Of a stretch of 64,000 bases of DNA, positions 12,725-23,356 are shown piece after piece. The translations under genes were made by a program, and so were the position numbers. Under the pieces are notes generated by a model. That model made no database searches, was not told where the DNA came from, and saw only the letters and a program-made list of their open reading frames with translations. Origin of the DNA: Caenorhabditis remanei (taxonomy: Eukaryota > Nematoda > Chromadorea > Rhabditida > Rhabditidae); NCBI RefSeq assembly GCF_010183535.1, contig NC_071330.1:11389717-11453716 (forward strand), written 5' to 3'. Each line of letters opens with the position of its first letter. Position 1 is the stretch's first letter.

Positions 12725-12922
12725 TTACACATCCGATCGACCCAGAATGACATAAATGTGATGACGAGATTCTAGATGTGCATCTGTAATAAATAATTGG
12801 TTGTTTTGATTTACAACCGGCAGTGCAAGAATCCAGAAGACGGTCACACTTGTTGTCACATTTCTGGAAACAAGGATGGTTATCTTTTGACCTCTTTGGG
12901 TGACCGTAAACAAAGATTTCAT
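12725..12922 (-). pseudogene. ORF remnant shared by duplication units (copy in unit 1)
   Basis: An open frame of 65 codons reads ITILVSRNVTTSVTVFWILA and PVVNQNNQLFIT. A closely similar frame is present in unit 2 (16083-16322), and the equivalent DNA, partly deleted, in unit 3 (about 17175-17290). Amino-acid similarity is retained between units 1 and 2, but there is no start context or exon chain, and the homologous frame ends differently in each copy. It may be an exon fragment of a gene captured in the duplicated segment, or simply conserved flank. The coding claim is weak. Confidence 0.3.
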
Positions 12923-13130
12923 TGTGTGAAAACTAAATCATCATAGTTTTTGGGAAATCAAGTTCGAGAATAGACAAAATCAAGATTTGCTGATAGGTGA
13001 GGCCTAACTTTGGATTGTAAAGTTAAAACTCAGCAAGGAAATTTACAAAATTATTAAAAACATAGTCTAATTGAACTATTTAAATAGACAACTGAAATCT
13101 TTGAATCGATCTTCATCTAGAACGGTCTCA

Positions 13131-13686
13131 ACTTGCCGGCACGGCATTGCAGCGATTTTCAACGTTTCATATGCATTTATTCACACAAAACAAATGAATA
13201 AAGTTAACTTATTTTATTCTTCGTACAGAATTTAAAAAAAATATAGCCTTGTGCTCAAAACTATTTTTTATTTTTAATGTGGAGATTTATGTCATTGAAT
13301 GTGAAGCACATTTTAAGGAACAGAAGATAGAAAACAAATTGTATTATGGCTATTCAAGTTTGGAAAAAACGCTTTTCCTTCAATTCATTTGCCGGAAAAA
13401 CCGTGAAATTGGAAAAAAAAACTGTTTTTCCGGACGTGAATAGCCCTATTAGATGATTCCGACAAATTGTATATTCACTCTTTCGATTCTCGAATGACAT
13501 CAAGTAGTGCATAATTCTTAGAAATATTTTTGATATTTGCAACTGAAAAAACGAAGATTTAAAGATTAAAAGAAAGATCTCGGTCTTCAGCTCACGTTCC
13601 CAAATTTTAGGACAGTGAAGTCCGTCAGTTCGGAAACCATCAGCAGAATGATTAGGTTATCTAGAATATTAAAGCAGATAACCGAG
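13131..13686. other. Spacer, no gene supported
   Basis: AT-rich DNA between the end of duplication unit 1 and the stop codon of the RING-finger gene. Short opposite-strand frames overlap here (about 13249-13542), but neither has splice or start evidence. Confidence 0.4.
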
Positions 13687-14731
13687 CTATAACTTACTAC
13701 TAGGCCTTCTGCAATATGGACATTGGATTATATTTCTTAATGTAGTTTTGCTTATAAGCAAGTTGACACATTCTGTGCACAATGAATGACCACATTCCTT
13801 CATTATTCGCGGGAATCGGTTTTCTTCGAAATCATTGTATTTCAGTTGACAGATGATACATTCTAGTATATCTGTAAAAAAGCACTATCATCTACACAAA
13901 TGGATGAAGGAACGAACCAACAGAACCACTTCTTATCGGTAGCTTGATTAACTTCTTGATAGTTATTATTTTCACAAAACTTCCTCTCATTTCTTCTCTT
14001 CTTCTTCTCATTCGCAAAATCCGATCTCGACAATCATCAATGTAAAAATACTCGTCGTAAAAAACAATATGGAAGTCCAGAAGCCAAGCGTAAAACATCG
14101 GTTGGAAATAGCACTGCGAAAGAAACATGAAAAAATTTTGAGCTTTAGTGGAGCATATAATCATCCCGGAAAACAAGATAGTCACTTTGAGACAATTTTT
14201 CTTAACAATTGGGTGATCGTCGTAATTCGGTAGTCTCGTGTTGGCAGAAGCACATAAAACATGTTGAATGATGACGAACGAAGTGTTGAGAACAAAGAAA
14301 CAATAGCATTGGATCTGGAAAGAAATCAGGAATTAGAGAATAGTGTCATGGAGTCAAGTACTGTCATGTTTCAGAAATAAGAGACTAGAAAAGATGACGG
14401 AAACAAATTGAATCATACTCACCGTAAAGTTTCCATTATCAAGAAGAACCCATGTCTGAGAGAGAATACTGAAGAAAGCGATCGTTAGAAGGCGTGTCAT
14501 CATGTATGTTAAATACTCATTTTTGAAATCCATCTTCTCTTTTTTACTTTTATAGAAAATGAACTTTTTTAATAATTGAACCAAACAGAATACCAGTAGA
14601 ATAGTTAAGATCGTAGCTATCACAGCTAAAACTTCCTTTTCTTCACACAGAAAGTGTACGAGACCAGTAATTCCAGTCGGAATAGAGAAGAGTTGCATGA
14701 AAGTTGTGACTCTTTCAGTGAGTAGAGACAT
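13687..14731 (-). CDS. Multi-pass membrane protein with C-terminal RING finger (296 aa, three exons)
   Basis: Reconstructed from three exons: 14423-14731, 13918-14314 and 13687-13871. The frame is continuous and the stop is at 13687-13689. The first junction is canonical (ACG|GTGAGT, TTTCCAG|ATC). The second donor is G|GTTCGT, or the nearby G|GTTCTG; both preserve frame, and the intron would be about 46 nt. Hydrophobic segments include residues about 34-55 (VLAVIATILTILLVFCLVQL), 80-97 and three more in exon 2 (for example CYCFFVLNTSFVIIQHVLCA). The last exon gives a C3HC4 RING: CIIC, then CGHSLCTEC, then CPYC, about 50 residues in all. The family role inferred is membrane-anchored E3 ubiquitin ligase; substrate unknown. 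It lies between two direct copies of the duplicated gene and is on the same strand. Confidence 0.75.
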
Positions 14732-15041
14732 GGTCCCTAGGTAAATTAGAGGGGGGAAAGGGTGTTTTTTTGGCAGCGGATGGTATTCACTATCTTATCA
14801 GAGTAAAGGTTAGAATGATAAAGAAATGGTCATTCGGGGAATAATGAATTGAGTTTTACAGTCTCATTCATTTAACTTGATGCAGCATTAAATCTGAATA
14901 CAGAAAACTGACACAGATACCGCTGCAGATGACAAAGTGGCTCTTTCGTATCGAGATGCTCATCAACAAGGCAATTGCAAAAATTATTATTTATTAGAGA
15001 CATTTAATTAAAACAAATACAGTAATTATTATAACAGAGAA

Positions 15042-15863
15042 TTAATATTTGGAGTATCGTCCCTTCTTTGCCTTTGGCTCCTCCCAGAATCCGAGTTGCT
15101 TGGCTTTGAGTGCTTCTTGCTTCCTCTTGAGACGAGCCTCTTCCAGAGAATGCATCACGTTCGATACTCGAATGGCTCCTTCCTTCTTCTTCTCTTCAAT
15201 AATTTTCTTCTTTTCAATAAACTTCTGAAGCTGTTTCTCTGCATTCAACTTCTGATCGATCGATGGTCTTCTCACTTCTGGGACACATGGCTTCTGATAG
15301 GCCACTGACACTGCTTCTTTCTTCTTCGGAACGAACTTGGTTGGAAGTGTTCTCTTCGATGAGATGACGATTTCAGGCAGTGGCATTGGTCTCTTCGATG
15401 CAGATGAAGTAGATGGTTTAGAAGACTTGACAGCACAAGAAACTGGCACATTCGGCTTATTCACAGATGATGTGGGTGGAATGGAAATGTCCTTCGAAGT
15501 CTTCACGACGACAGAAGGCTTATCGACGGTTACGGTAGGCAATGCAGAAGTGGATGGTTTGTTGGCAGAAGACGTTGCGACGACTGGCTTAAATGAAGAT
15601 GACGTGGCAAATGTTGTTCCAGTTCTCTCATCTTGTTCCTTCATCTCCAATGCCTCAATCTTCTTGATAATTCTTCTGGCCATGAAATCGCAGGATCCGT
15701 TAAGATAGTATCTGCAGAACCTTTTGATTTCGTACGTTCTGTACATTTCCAGTGTATAATCGTTCTTGATCAATTCTTCGAGAGAATCTCTTGACTCCCA
15801 ATTCGACAGAAGATTGAATCCGTGGAGTGCAATTTGTTCGATGGGCTCAGATGGGACGAACAT
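15042..15863 (-). CDS. Uncharacterised 273-aa protein, paralog copy 2
   Basis: Single-exon coding region. The ATG at 15863 lies 25 nt after a TTATTTTTCCAG acceptor (exon start 15888), a probable trans-splice site. The N-terminal helical block (residues about 15-75) is identical to copy 1 except D for N at residue 26. The linker has CAVKSSKPSTSSASKRP where copy 1 has a different arrangement. The C-terminal helix carries private changes (NAEKQLQ, IRVSNVMHSLEEARL) not seen in copies 1 or 3. The C-terminus is GRYSKY, as in copy 3. A poly(A) signal lies at 14990-14995 (minus strand). The intact frame and mostly conservative differences argue that it is functional. As with copy 1, a TFIIS-N-like fold is only a suggestion. 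Confidence 0.85.
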   Translation of the reverse strand: MFVPSEPIEQIALHGFNLLSNWESRDSLEELIKNDYTLEMYRTYEIKRFCRYYLNGSCDFMARRIIKKIEALEMKEQDERTGTTFATSSSFKPVVATSSANKPSTSALPTVTVDKPSVVVKTSKDISIPPTSSVNKPNVPVSCAVKSSKPSTSSASKRPMPLPEIVISSKRTLPTKFVPKKKEAVSVAYQKPCVPEVRRPSIDQKLNAEKQLQKFIEKKKIIEEKKKEGAIRVSNVMHSLEEARLKRKQEALKAKQLGFWEEPKAKKGRYSKY

Positions 15864-16082
15864 TGTTGATGGTGACTGTGAGATGATTCTGGAAAAATAA
15901 CAGAGATAATGGTAGTGAAGTAGGGAGAGAGAATGGGATGAAATGGGGAGACTCTGAACAGTGAAAGGGGAAACTCTGAGATGGTCAGAGAGGGGAAATG
16001 AATGTTAAATGAGAGTATGGGAGTACAGGAGTAACCTAGACGTCTGCAACTAGCCCCGCCCATTTATAACTTTTCTCACACA

Positions 16083-16322
16083 TCAATGCTCAAGGGAAGA
16101 TAGACATCCGAGATACACCTCCGATTGACCCAGAACAACATAAATATGAAGACGAGACCATTCTAGATGTCCACCTGTAATAAATAATTGGTTGTTTTGA
16201 TTGACAACCGGTAGTGTGAGAGTACAAAAGACGGTCACACTTATTGTCACATCTCTGGAAACCAAGATGGTTATCTCTTTGTGCAACCGTAAATAAAGAT
16301 CTGATTGTGTGAAAAATAACAA
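16083..16322 (-). pseudogene. ORF remnant shared by duplication units (copy in unit 2)
   Basis: A 79-codon frame containing ITILVSRDVTISVTVF and PVVNQNNQLFIT, similar to the frame at 12725-12922. Relative to unit 1, the region next to the gene is shorter. There is no independent sign of transcription. It may be a degraded exon carried inside the duplicated segment. Confidence 0.3.
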
Positions 16323-16519
16323 ATTATTGTTTTTAGGACAGTAAGTTCGAGAATAGGCAAAATCAATATTTGATAACAGTTAGAGCCTAACTTCAGAGTA
16401 TAAAATCGGCAGGGAAATTCAAACAATATTTAAAAACATAGTCTAATTGAATTATTTATTTGAAAAGATAATTGAATTATTTAGATCGATCTTTATTGAC
16501 AAAATCAACTGAAATCCCC

Positions 16520-16961
16520 AATCTTCTGAGCTTCTTGAATATTCCTCCAAGTATTACATGGGCAAAAAATCGACTTTTGGTTGGTGTGCTTGTAAGAAAA
16601 GTGATAGAATCACGAAAACCAGTGCCCCGGGGTTTGTACGCTGAATCAAATGACACTCACTAACTTTCTGTATCTCTTTATGTTTTTGCTGGAGGTTAAA
16701 AGTCTATGGGGGTATACTGTAGATACTGAAAAGAATAATGATTTGTCAAAAATCAGTTTCGAAAATGAAGAAAATACTATATAAAACCAGATGAGACTTC
16801 ATCGAATGCCTGATAACGCAACACTTCGAATGTCTGATGAAGCACCCAAATTGTCAAAGAAAAGTATTCATTTGGTCTATAACAATATCAATGGGACCCT
16901 CATAGATTTACCAACCGAAAACGATTTTTCGGCTATGAAATACTTATGGAGCTTAGAAAAG
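16520..16961. other. Spacer of the inverted duplication
   Basis: About 440 bp separating the two arms, with no counterpart seen in either arm. A short plus-strand open frame (from 16791) encodes MPDNATLRMSDEAPKLSKKS and runs into the right arm. No splice evidence supports it as a gene. A segment near 16705-16785 (GTAGATACTG, CAGTTTCGAAAATGAAG) resembles the extra DNA of unit 1 near 12225-12330, suggesting that duplicated material continues in scrambled form. Confidence 0.45.
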
Positions 16962-18405
16962 TGGGGTTTTCAGTTGATTTTGTCAATAAAATCGATCCAA
17001 ACGTTTTAGATTTTTATTTAAATATTGCACACGATGTTTCAGAATGCTTTTTTGAATTCTCCTGCTGATCAACCTTTTACTCAAAATTTGGGCTCAAACT
17101 GTTATCAAGTCTTGATTTTGTCAATTGTCAAACTTACTGTCCTAAAAACAATTATTTGTTATTTTTCACACAATCAGATCTTTATTTACGGTTGCACAAA
17201 GAGATAACCATCTTAGTTTCCAGAGATGTGACAACAAGTGTGACCGCCTTCTATACTCTCACACAGCCGGTCATAAATCAAAACAGTAATGGAAAGGTTG
17301 GAAATGGGCGGGGCTAGTTGCGGACGTACTGCGTTCTTAGTCCATGTTACTCCTGTAGTCTCATACTGTCATTTATCATTCATTTCTCCTCTCTGACCAT
17401 CTCAGAGTTTCTTGATTTCCTGTTCTGAATTCCCCCGTTTCTTCCCGTACTCTCTTCCAACTTCACTACCATTATCTCTGTTATTTTTCCAGAATCATCT
17501 CACAGTTCCCATCAACAATCGACAATGTTCGTCCCATCTGAGCCCATCGAACAAATCGCCCTCCACGGGTTCAATCTTCTGTCGAATTGGGAGTCAAGAG
17601 ATTCTCTCGAAGAATTGATCAAGAACGATTATACACTGGAAATGTACAGAACGTACGAAATCAAAAGGTTCTGCAGATACTATCTTAACGGATCCTGCGA
17701 TTTCATGGCCAGAAGAATTATCAAGAAGATTGAGGCATTGGAGATGAAGGAACAAGATGAGAGAACTGGAACAACATTTGCCACGTCATCTTCATTTAAG
17801 CCAGTCGTCGCAACGTCTTCTGCCAACAAACCATCCACTTCTGCATTGCCTACCGTAACCGTCGATAAGCCTTCTGTCGTCGTGAAGACTTCGAAGGACA
17901 TTTCCATTCCACCCACATCATCTGTGAATAAGCCGAATGTGCCAGTTTCTTGTGCTGTCAAGTCTTCTAAACCATCTACTTCATCTGCATCGAAGAGACC
18001 AATGCCACTGCCTGAAATCGTCATCTCATCGAAGAGAACACTTCCAACCAAGTTCGTTCCGAAGAAGAAAGAAGCAGTGTCAGTGGCCTATCAGAAGCCA
18101 TGTGTCCCAGAAGTGAGAAGACCATCGATCGATCAGAAGTTGAATGACGAGAAATTCCTTCAGAAGTTTATTGAAAAGAAGAAAATTATTGAAGAGAAGA
18201 AAAAGGAAGGAGCCATTCAAGTATCGAAAGTGATGAATGCATTCGAAGAAGCTCGTCTCAAGAGGAAGCAAGAAGCACTCAAAGCAAAGCAACTCGGATT
18301 CTGGGAGGAGCCAAAGGCAAAGAAGGGACGATACTCCAAATATTAATTCTCTGTTGTAATTATTACTGTATTTGTTTTAATTAAATGTCTCTAATAAATA
18401 ATTTT
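16962..18405 (+). repeat. Segmental duplication, unit 3 (inverted copy)
   Basis: Inverted relative to units 1 and 2. Compared with unit 2 it lacks about 110 bp between AAATCAAAACAG (about 17286) and TGGAAAGGTTGGAAATGGGC. Its promoter-proximal part and 5' UTR (for example GATTTCCTGTTCTGA...CCCCCGTTTC) follow unit 1. Most of the coding region and the 3' UTR follow unit 2. It is therefore a mosaic. Confidence 0.85.
17525..18346 (+). CDS. Uncharacterised 273-aa protein, paralog copy 3 (inverted, mosaic)
   Basis: Single-exon coding region with ATG at 17525, 33 nt after a TTATTTTTCCAG acceptor ending at 17492, a likely trans-splice site. The N-terminal helical block and Ser/Pro/Lys linker are identical to copy 2, including CAVKSSKPSTSSASKRP. 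Around residues 220-246 the sequence switches to the copy 1 form (IQVSKVMNAFEEARL), then ends GRYSKY like copy 2. The poly(A) signal AATAAA is at 18393-18398. The intact frame in all three copies suggests retained function. The mosaic pattern fits gene conversion between inverted and direct copies, or private divergence of copy 2. No named ortholog recognised; possible nuclear/transcription-elongation-type helical domain as described for copy 1. Confidence 0.85.
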   Translation: MFVPSEPIEQIALHGFNLLSNWESRDSLEELIKNDYTLEMYRTYEIKRFCRYYLNGSCDFMARRIIKKIEALEMKEQDERTGTTFATSSSFKPVVATSSANKPSTSALPTVTVDKPSVVVKTSKDISIPPTSSVNKPNVPVSCAVKSSKPSTSSASKRPMPLPEIVISSKRTLPTKFVPKKKEAVSVAYQKPCVPEVRRPSIDQKLNDEKFLQKFIEKKKIIEEKKKEGAIQVSKVMNAFEEARLKRKQEALKAKQLGFWEEPKAKKGRYSKY

Positions 18406-19102
18406 TTTTTCAAAAAGAGCAGTTCACCCTTAAACCAAAACAGAAAGTTCAATCTCAAAACCAGATGTAAACTTCAATTGTACCAATTGTAAACTCGATG
18501 CTACTTCACGTCTCATCCTTTCCTCCCCTTTTTTTCGTTTCGTCTACTCGAAATATCTTCTCCGGCTGGTGTTTTCTGATTATACACAATCAACAAACTC
18601 AAAAAACCAGCAGTTTATCGACTCGATAATTGATTTTCGCTTCTCGTTGTTTGCAAAATATTCCTTACATGTTCTCAGCCGGTTCCCCGATTTTTGGCTC
18701 ATTGCACGAAGCTTTTTTAAATAATCTGAAAAATAATCAAAATTGAGCTTGAAGATTGTGGATCAAAAAATACATTAAAACAATCTAACTGGTTTTCAAA
18801 CATAATTATTAGAAATAAATAGTTTTGATTGAGAGAAAAATTAGAATCAGCGAGGCGGGGAGGACCGAGAGTCTGGGAGATATCAAAACGTGGTTTTAAA
18901 GAAACTGAGGCAACGTGGATTCGGGGGAAACAAATATAAAAAGGTGAGGAAATTCGATCTGTCGAAGAATTCAAGAATTTAAGGACAAATCGAATTTTCT
19001 ACTAAAACTTATCTTAATTGGGAGGAGGGTGCAATCAAAAGAAGAAGAAGAACCAAGGAACAAGAAAAAGAACAAAGAAACATCAAATTCTGAGAAAAAT
19101 TA
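18406..19102. other. Intergenic spacer before nmt-1
   Basis: AT-rich and unremarkable, between the 3' end of paralog copy 3 and the 3' end of nmt-1 (convergent genes). I see no exon chain. Confidence 0.5.
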
Positions 19103-20735
19103 TTATTGAAGAACGAGTCCGATTTGAGATGGCTTCATGTCAGCGCACTTCCAGTTGTACAAATAGTACTGAAGATTTCCGTCTCCTTTTCCGAACTTGA
19201 GGTCCGCGAAGATTTTATCGTTATGCATTAAATCGAGAGCATTGAAGACATCAAACTTCTCACGATGGGCAAGAATCAAGGCGTCATTGATGAGTTGCTT
19301 GACTGAAACTGACCCAGCAACATAGTAGTAGAGATAGGCGGCGAAGATGGTTTTGTGATTCGCATTTCCCATTACGGTCGATGGGAGAGAGTAGAATGAG
19401 ATTAGGTCAGTGATCTTTCCGTTGTGATTCTAAAAATACTTTTTTAATGATTTTTTTTCGATAGGGTGAAAATAATTATGCTTTTTTTATTTTGAAATCA
19501 CATTTGCTTACCTCAGCAACGTATGAATAGACAACAGTCTTTCTTGGAACAAGAGCATGAGCCAATTCCTCTTCATCGGTATAGACCGGTGCTAACGAGT
19601 ATTGTTTCAAACTGTTAGTCAACAGTTTGAATACTTGTGGGACGTCGGCACGTGTCATTTCACGAAGACTGCGAGTCGCCGTCTCCTCCGGAAGTTTGTA
19701 GAGTTTGATGGTGCGAGCCATAGTCATCTTTGCGGAGAGATGAGAGAAGCGGACATCGATGAGCTTCCGTGGATTGAGTGATCGATGGTAGTAACGACAG
19801 ATGGAAACTGGCTTCGGAATTACGATTCCGGCGGTGAAAGCCGCTTGGAAAACACCTGTAAATTGAAAATTGAGTTAAACTGACTTGCGTTCATATTCAT
19901 TCTTACCAGTAACATTGACACGACGAGTGATTTCACGAATGAGAACCGGAGCGACACGACGAGAACGAAGATTTTTGTGAACGCACAGGAAGTTGATCTC
20001 TACCATTTTCACTGTCTTATCATAGACGCGCACTGTCTGTGGTACAGCTCCAATGAATGCCAACAGGCGATTGTTGCTATCAGCACGAACTCCACAATGC
20101 CATTCTTGACGATGTCCCGGGACTTGGAGAGCCCATTTCAAGAAGTCGGCCGAGTAGTCGAAGCGGAACATCGAATCGTCATCCTCTACGTAGTTTTTGG
20201 TAAGGAGATTGTAGAGTTCGTTGAGTTGATCCGCATCGTTGAGATCGACATTCGACCAACGGAAACCGGCTGGAAGCGAGAATGGTTCGGCACGAACCTT
20301 GTCGAGGGGAATGTTTTCCTCGATGGCACAATTCACATCGGCTGGCACTCTCTCGTCTGAAAAATTGGTTAGTTGAGAAATTACTTGTCTTTCTTGGATT
20401 ATCAATATTTATACATGAATGATGATGACAGGTGAGAAAATATCATGTGTTTTTCACTGTCTTACCCATATGTGGCACTGGTTGAGTGCTCCAGAATTGG
20501 AAGCTCTTCGTACGTGCCTCTTCGAGATCGCGTGGTGCCGTTGGAATGTTTGGCAAGCTTGAGACATCAACCCCAGCCGCACGGAGCTGTTCGACGAGCT
20601 GAATTCAGGGTATTAATGATGCCAGAAATGAATTCTTACCGCATGCATGTCCTGAGGATTTGGAACACGGGATCCACTTTCCTCTCCATGGTGTCCCGAA
20701 CACGGAGCTCCGTCGTGGCTATGTCCGTGGACCAT
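19103..20735 (-). CDS. nmt-1: Glycylpeptide N-myristoyltransferase (449 aa, five exons)
   Basis: It transfers myristate from myristoyl-CoA to N-terminal glycines of proteins in the cytosol. Exons: 20640-20735, 20466-20598, 19907-20356, 19512-19855, 19103-19429; all junctions are GT-AG and in frame, total 449 aa, close to the C. elegans enzyme. The start is [20 protein letters not shown]. Family landmarks visible include the acyl-CoA-site motif [20 protein letters not shown] with IREITRRVN after it, the conserved [15 protein letters not shown] near the end, and the C-terminal GLVLQ, whose terminal carboxylate acts as the catalytic base in this family. Introns are very short (intron 1 is 41 nt). 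In C. elegans, nmt-1 (T17E9.2) neighbours kin-18 (T17E9.1); the same pairing here supports the assignment. Transcribed divergently from kin-18. Confidence 0.96.
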
Positions 20736-23356
20736 GGCGATTTCTCAAGTTCTTTAAATAAATTAGAATGAGAAAGTATTGATGTTGTATTAAAAGAAGA
20801 AAAAGGAAAATAAAATTAGCAATGGAAACCGCGTGGTTCAGGGAGGCAAGAAGACTGTGAGACGGTAGGAGGGCAATAAGAGAACGTGGACGGAACTATG
20901 CTACGAGATAAATGGGCAGCAAAAATTTTAAAAAGGAAAAACAATATTTCAAAATCTGACATCTTATGAAATTTGACCAATAAATAGAATTAAAAAAGAG
21001 CAATTTCACATATCTATGTTGTTACTAGTTTACTTCTAGAAATCCATATGGTTTTCGGACCATTTACTATCTAAAACTTCTCCTGAAGTTTGACAGAATT
21101 TCACGGAAACACAGAAAAGCGAATAAAGACAATAAAAACCACATTCATCTCTGAAACTCGAGCGATTCCTCATCGCCGAACTGAAAATTTCTAATCACCA
21201 AAAGTATGCATTCCGCCGTGATGGTGTTTACACACAATGTACCAGATTCGACGACAGTTTCTCTACCTCCTCCTTGTTTCGCGTACTCTCTCGCAGTCTC
21301 GATGCTGTTTCACTTCATCCAACAATATCAACTTTAGACGATTATTTCTGTTTTTCAATGAGATTTTGCCGGTTTTAGTTAATTTTTCAGCTTTTAGACG
21401 TAGGAATTGACAAGAAATCCGAAAAATCTAGCCAAAGATAATTGAAATCAAGTCTAACCACAGTTTTTGAGGTTGTCCTGAAACTTGAACATCTGTCATT
21501 ATTTCTGTCTCGTGTTTTCCGGTTTCTTTTCTTAACTTCACAACTTTCACTCTCTTCCGTTTCTCTATTTTGAAAAAATGCATCAAAAAGAGCACACAAA
21601 GATGCCCCGGGCGGTCCTGATAAGAGAAACTGACATGTTTGATGACGTTTCCTCCGATTCGTCTTCTCAATCAGTTAGAAAAATGAAAAATAAAAAGTTT
21701 CCTTCTTCCACTGTAAATCGATTTTCAATTGAATTCTTATCAAATTCTCTCTCTTAGTTTCACAAATTCCTTTCTTTATTAATGTTTTATTAGAAAAAGA
21801 CGGAAAAAACCATCATAAATATTTTGTCGCGCTCTCTTCAAACTGGAATTTTTCATACTTTTCTGAAAAAAAAACCGGAGAGAAAATCAAAAAAGTAATG
21901 CTTCCAGAGTAAGTTGAATGCAATAAAAAGCAAATAAATGAATCATTGAAATGATAAAGTTCCCGTCCTTTTTTAGCAGAATCAACAAATAAATATTTGA
22001 TGTCATTTCAACCATTTTCAGTCGACTTTTTTCAGTTTTTCTCTTCGAATGCTATTAAAGTATGTTAGAATTTTAACTCAATATTCGGAATTCTGGCAAA
22101 AACAGCTTGGAATCTTTGAAGTTGATTCAAAACCTATTAGCATTTTGAACATCACACTCAAGATAGTTCTACCAGAAACGTATTTTCTTTCCAGCTAAAA
22201 GATAGGTAATAGAATGCACTCTTATTCTTCCAACTGTCTCAATAATCCTATTCAGTTTCAAACCAATTTTCACTGATGCAAGCGGAAAAGTGCATTTTCC
22301 AGCTGTCCGTCCCGTGGTTGCTCAGCTAAAGTACATTGTAGATTTGTTCTCTACAAAAGCAGTAAAACTTTTTCTCTCCCAACCAATCTCATCTAAATTA
22401 AGAGCCAAATAAAGTGGACTATACCCTCTATCCGGAGAAATATGCACTTTGTTTTTTATCGTCTTCTTCCTCTTCCTGCGTCTCTATCTTATTAGATACT
22501 TTCTCGGTGTCTTGGCTCCGCGCCCTTTCGGTTGTTTGCATTGAAGAAGCCTCTCGCCGCCGCCACCCGGCCGGGGCGACGACACTTTTGTGAAAGAGAG
22601 AATGAATGAAAATGAATGAATGAAACTCCTTTTTTTTCATGAGAATCACACTTTTTCTCTGATTTTTGCAGTTTTTTTCAAATTTTCAGCAGGCGTTCAA
22701 AATATTCTTCAGATTTTTCAGTCCTAATATGATGCGTCATTGTTTTTTCCTTTCTTTCTCGACACAATTAATGCCAGATTCTCTTTTTAAAATTCCCATA
22801 ATTCCCCTCCTCCCACCCAATTCCCAGCAGTCATTCCCATTCCATTCTCATCGAAAAGTGTTGCCGATAATCCGCCACATGCGGAAAAAATAGTTGAAAG
22901 AAACAGATCGAGAGGAGAAAAAAGTGATTTTCTGTTATTTTTCGCTGTTTTGAAGAGTATATTATGTGTTTTCAAAACAATATTTTCGTCTGGAATTCCT
23001 TATTTTCTTCTCCAGAAATCTCTCGGGCAACACCACACTTTTGCAATTTTTAAGACGTTCTTTCCTTCTGTTTGGAATTCTCGTCCGAAATCTTTTTCGA
23101 TTTATTCCCTCAACTTTCATATATTTATTTCCAGAGTCTCATCATAACCGCGCCGAATTTCTCGTTTTTCCCTCCAGAAAAATCCGAGGAATCTGGCTGA
23201 TGTACTCTCTCCAAAAATCGACAGAAACGGCGACGCCTCATATTCGATCATCATCATTACTCATCCAGCAAACGAGAGCTAGAAGACAGCCGTATAATTA
23301 ATAACCTTTATATTTATTAATAATCACTGTTCCCCGCCGTGAAAAACAAGAGAGAA
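20736..23356. promoter_or_regulatory. Divergent intergenic region between nmt-1 and kin-18
   Basis: About 2.6 kb separates the start codons of nmt-1 (minus) and kin-18 (plus), so it should contain both promoters and 5' UTRs. A good 3' splice site (TTTATTTCCAG, ending 23134) lies 222 nt before the kin-18 ATG and could be a trans-splice or 5' UTR acceptor; another is near 23010-23016. I see no coding exon. Short open frames such as those near 21400-21670 and 22430-22650 lack support. Confidence 0.5.

Larger units (their letters stand above)
11028..13130 (-). repeat. Segmental duplication, unit 1 (direct copy)
   Basis: This unit shares the whole coding region, 3' UTR, 5' flank and a further upstream block with unit 2 (14980-16519) in the same orientation, and with unit 3 (16962-18405) inverted. 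The far boundary is set by the shared block with AAAACATAGTCTAATTGAA and GATCGATCTT near 13060-13115. Relative to unit 2 it carries several hundred extra bases in the upstream part (roughly 12130-12720). That segment was either inserted in unit 1 or lost from unit 2. Confidence 0.85.
14980..16519 (-). repeat. Segmental duplication, unit 2 (arm of inverted pair)
   Basis: Direct copy of unit 1 and inverted copy of unit 3. The 3' flank with GAGACATTTAATTAAAACAA is nearly identical to the reverse complement of the unit 3 flank (about 18350-18400). The inner end, TTATTGACAAAATCAACTGA at about 16493-16512, matches the complement of 16968-16988. Units 2 and 3 therefore form a large inverted repeat with arms of about 1.45-1.54 kb and a spacer of about 440 bp. 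Confidence 0.85.

Noticed and set aside
20445..20771. A 108-codon plus-strand frame overlapping the nmt-1 5' exons
   Set aside because: Antisense shadow of nmt-1 exons 1-2 and their intron.
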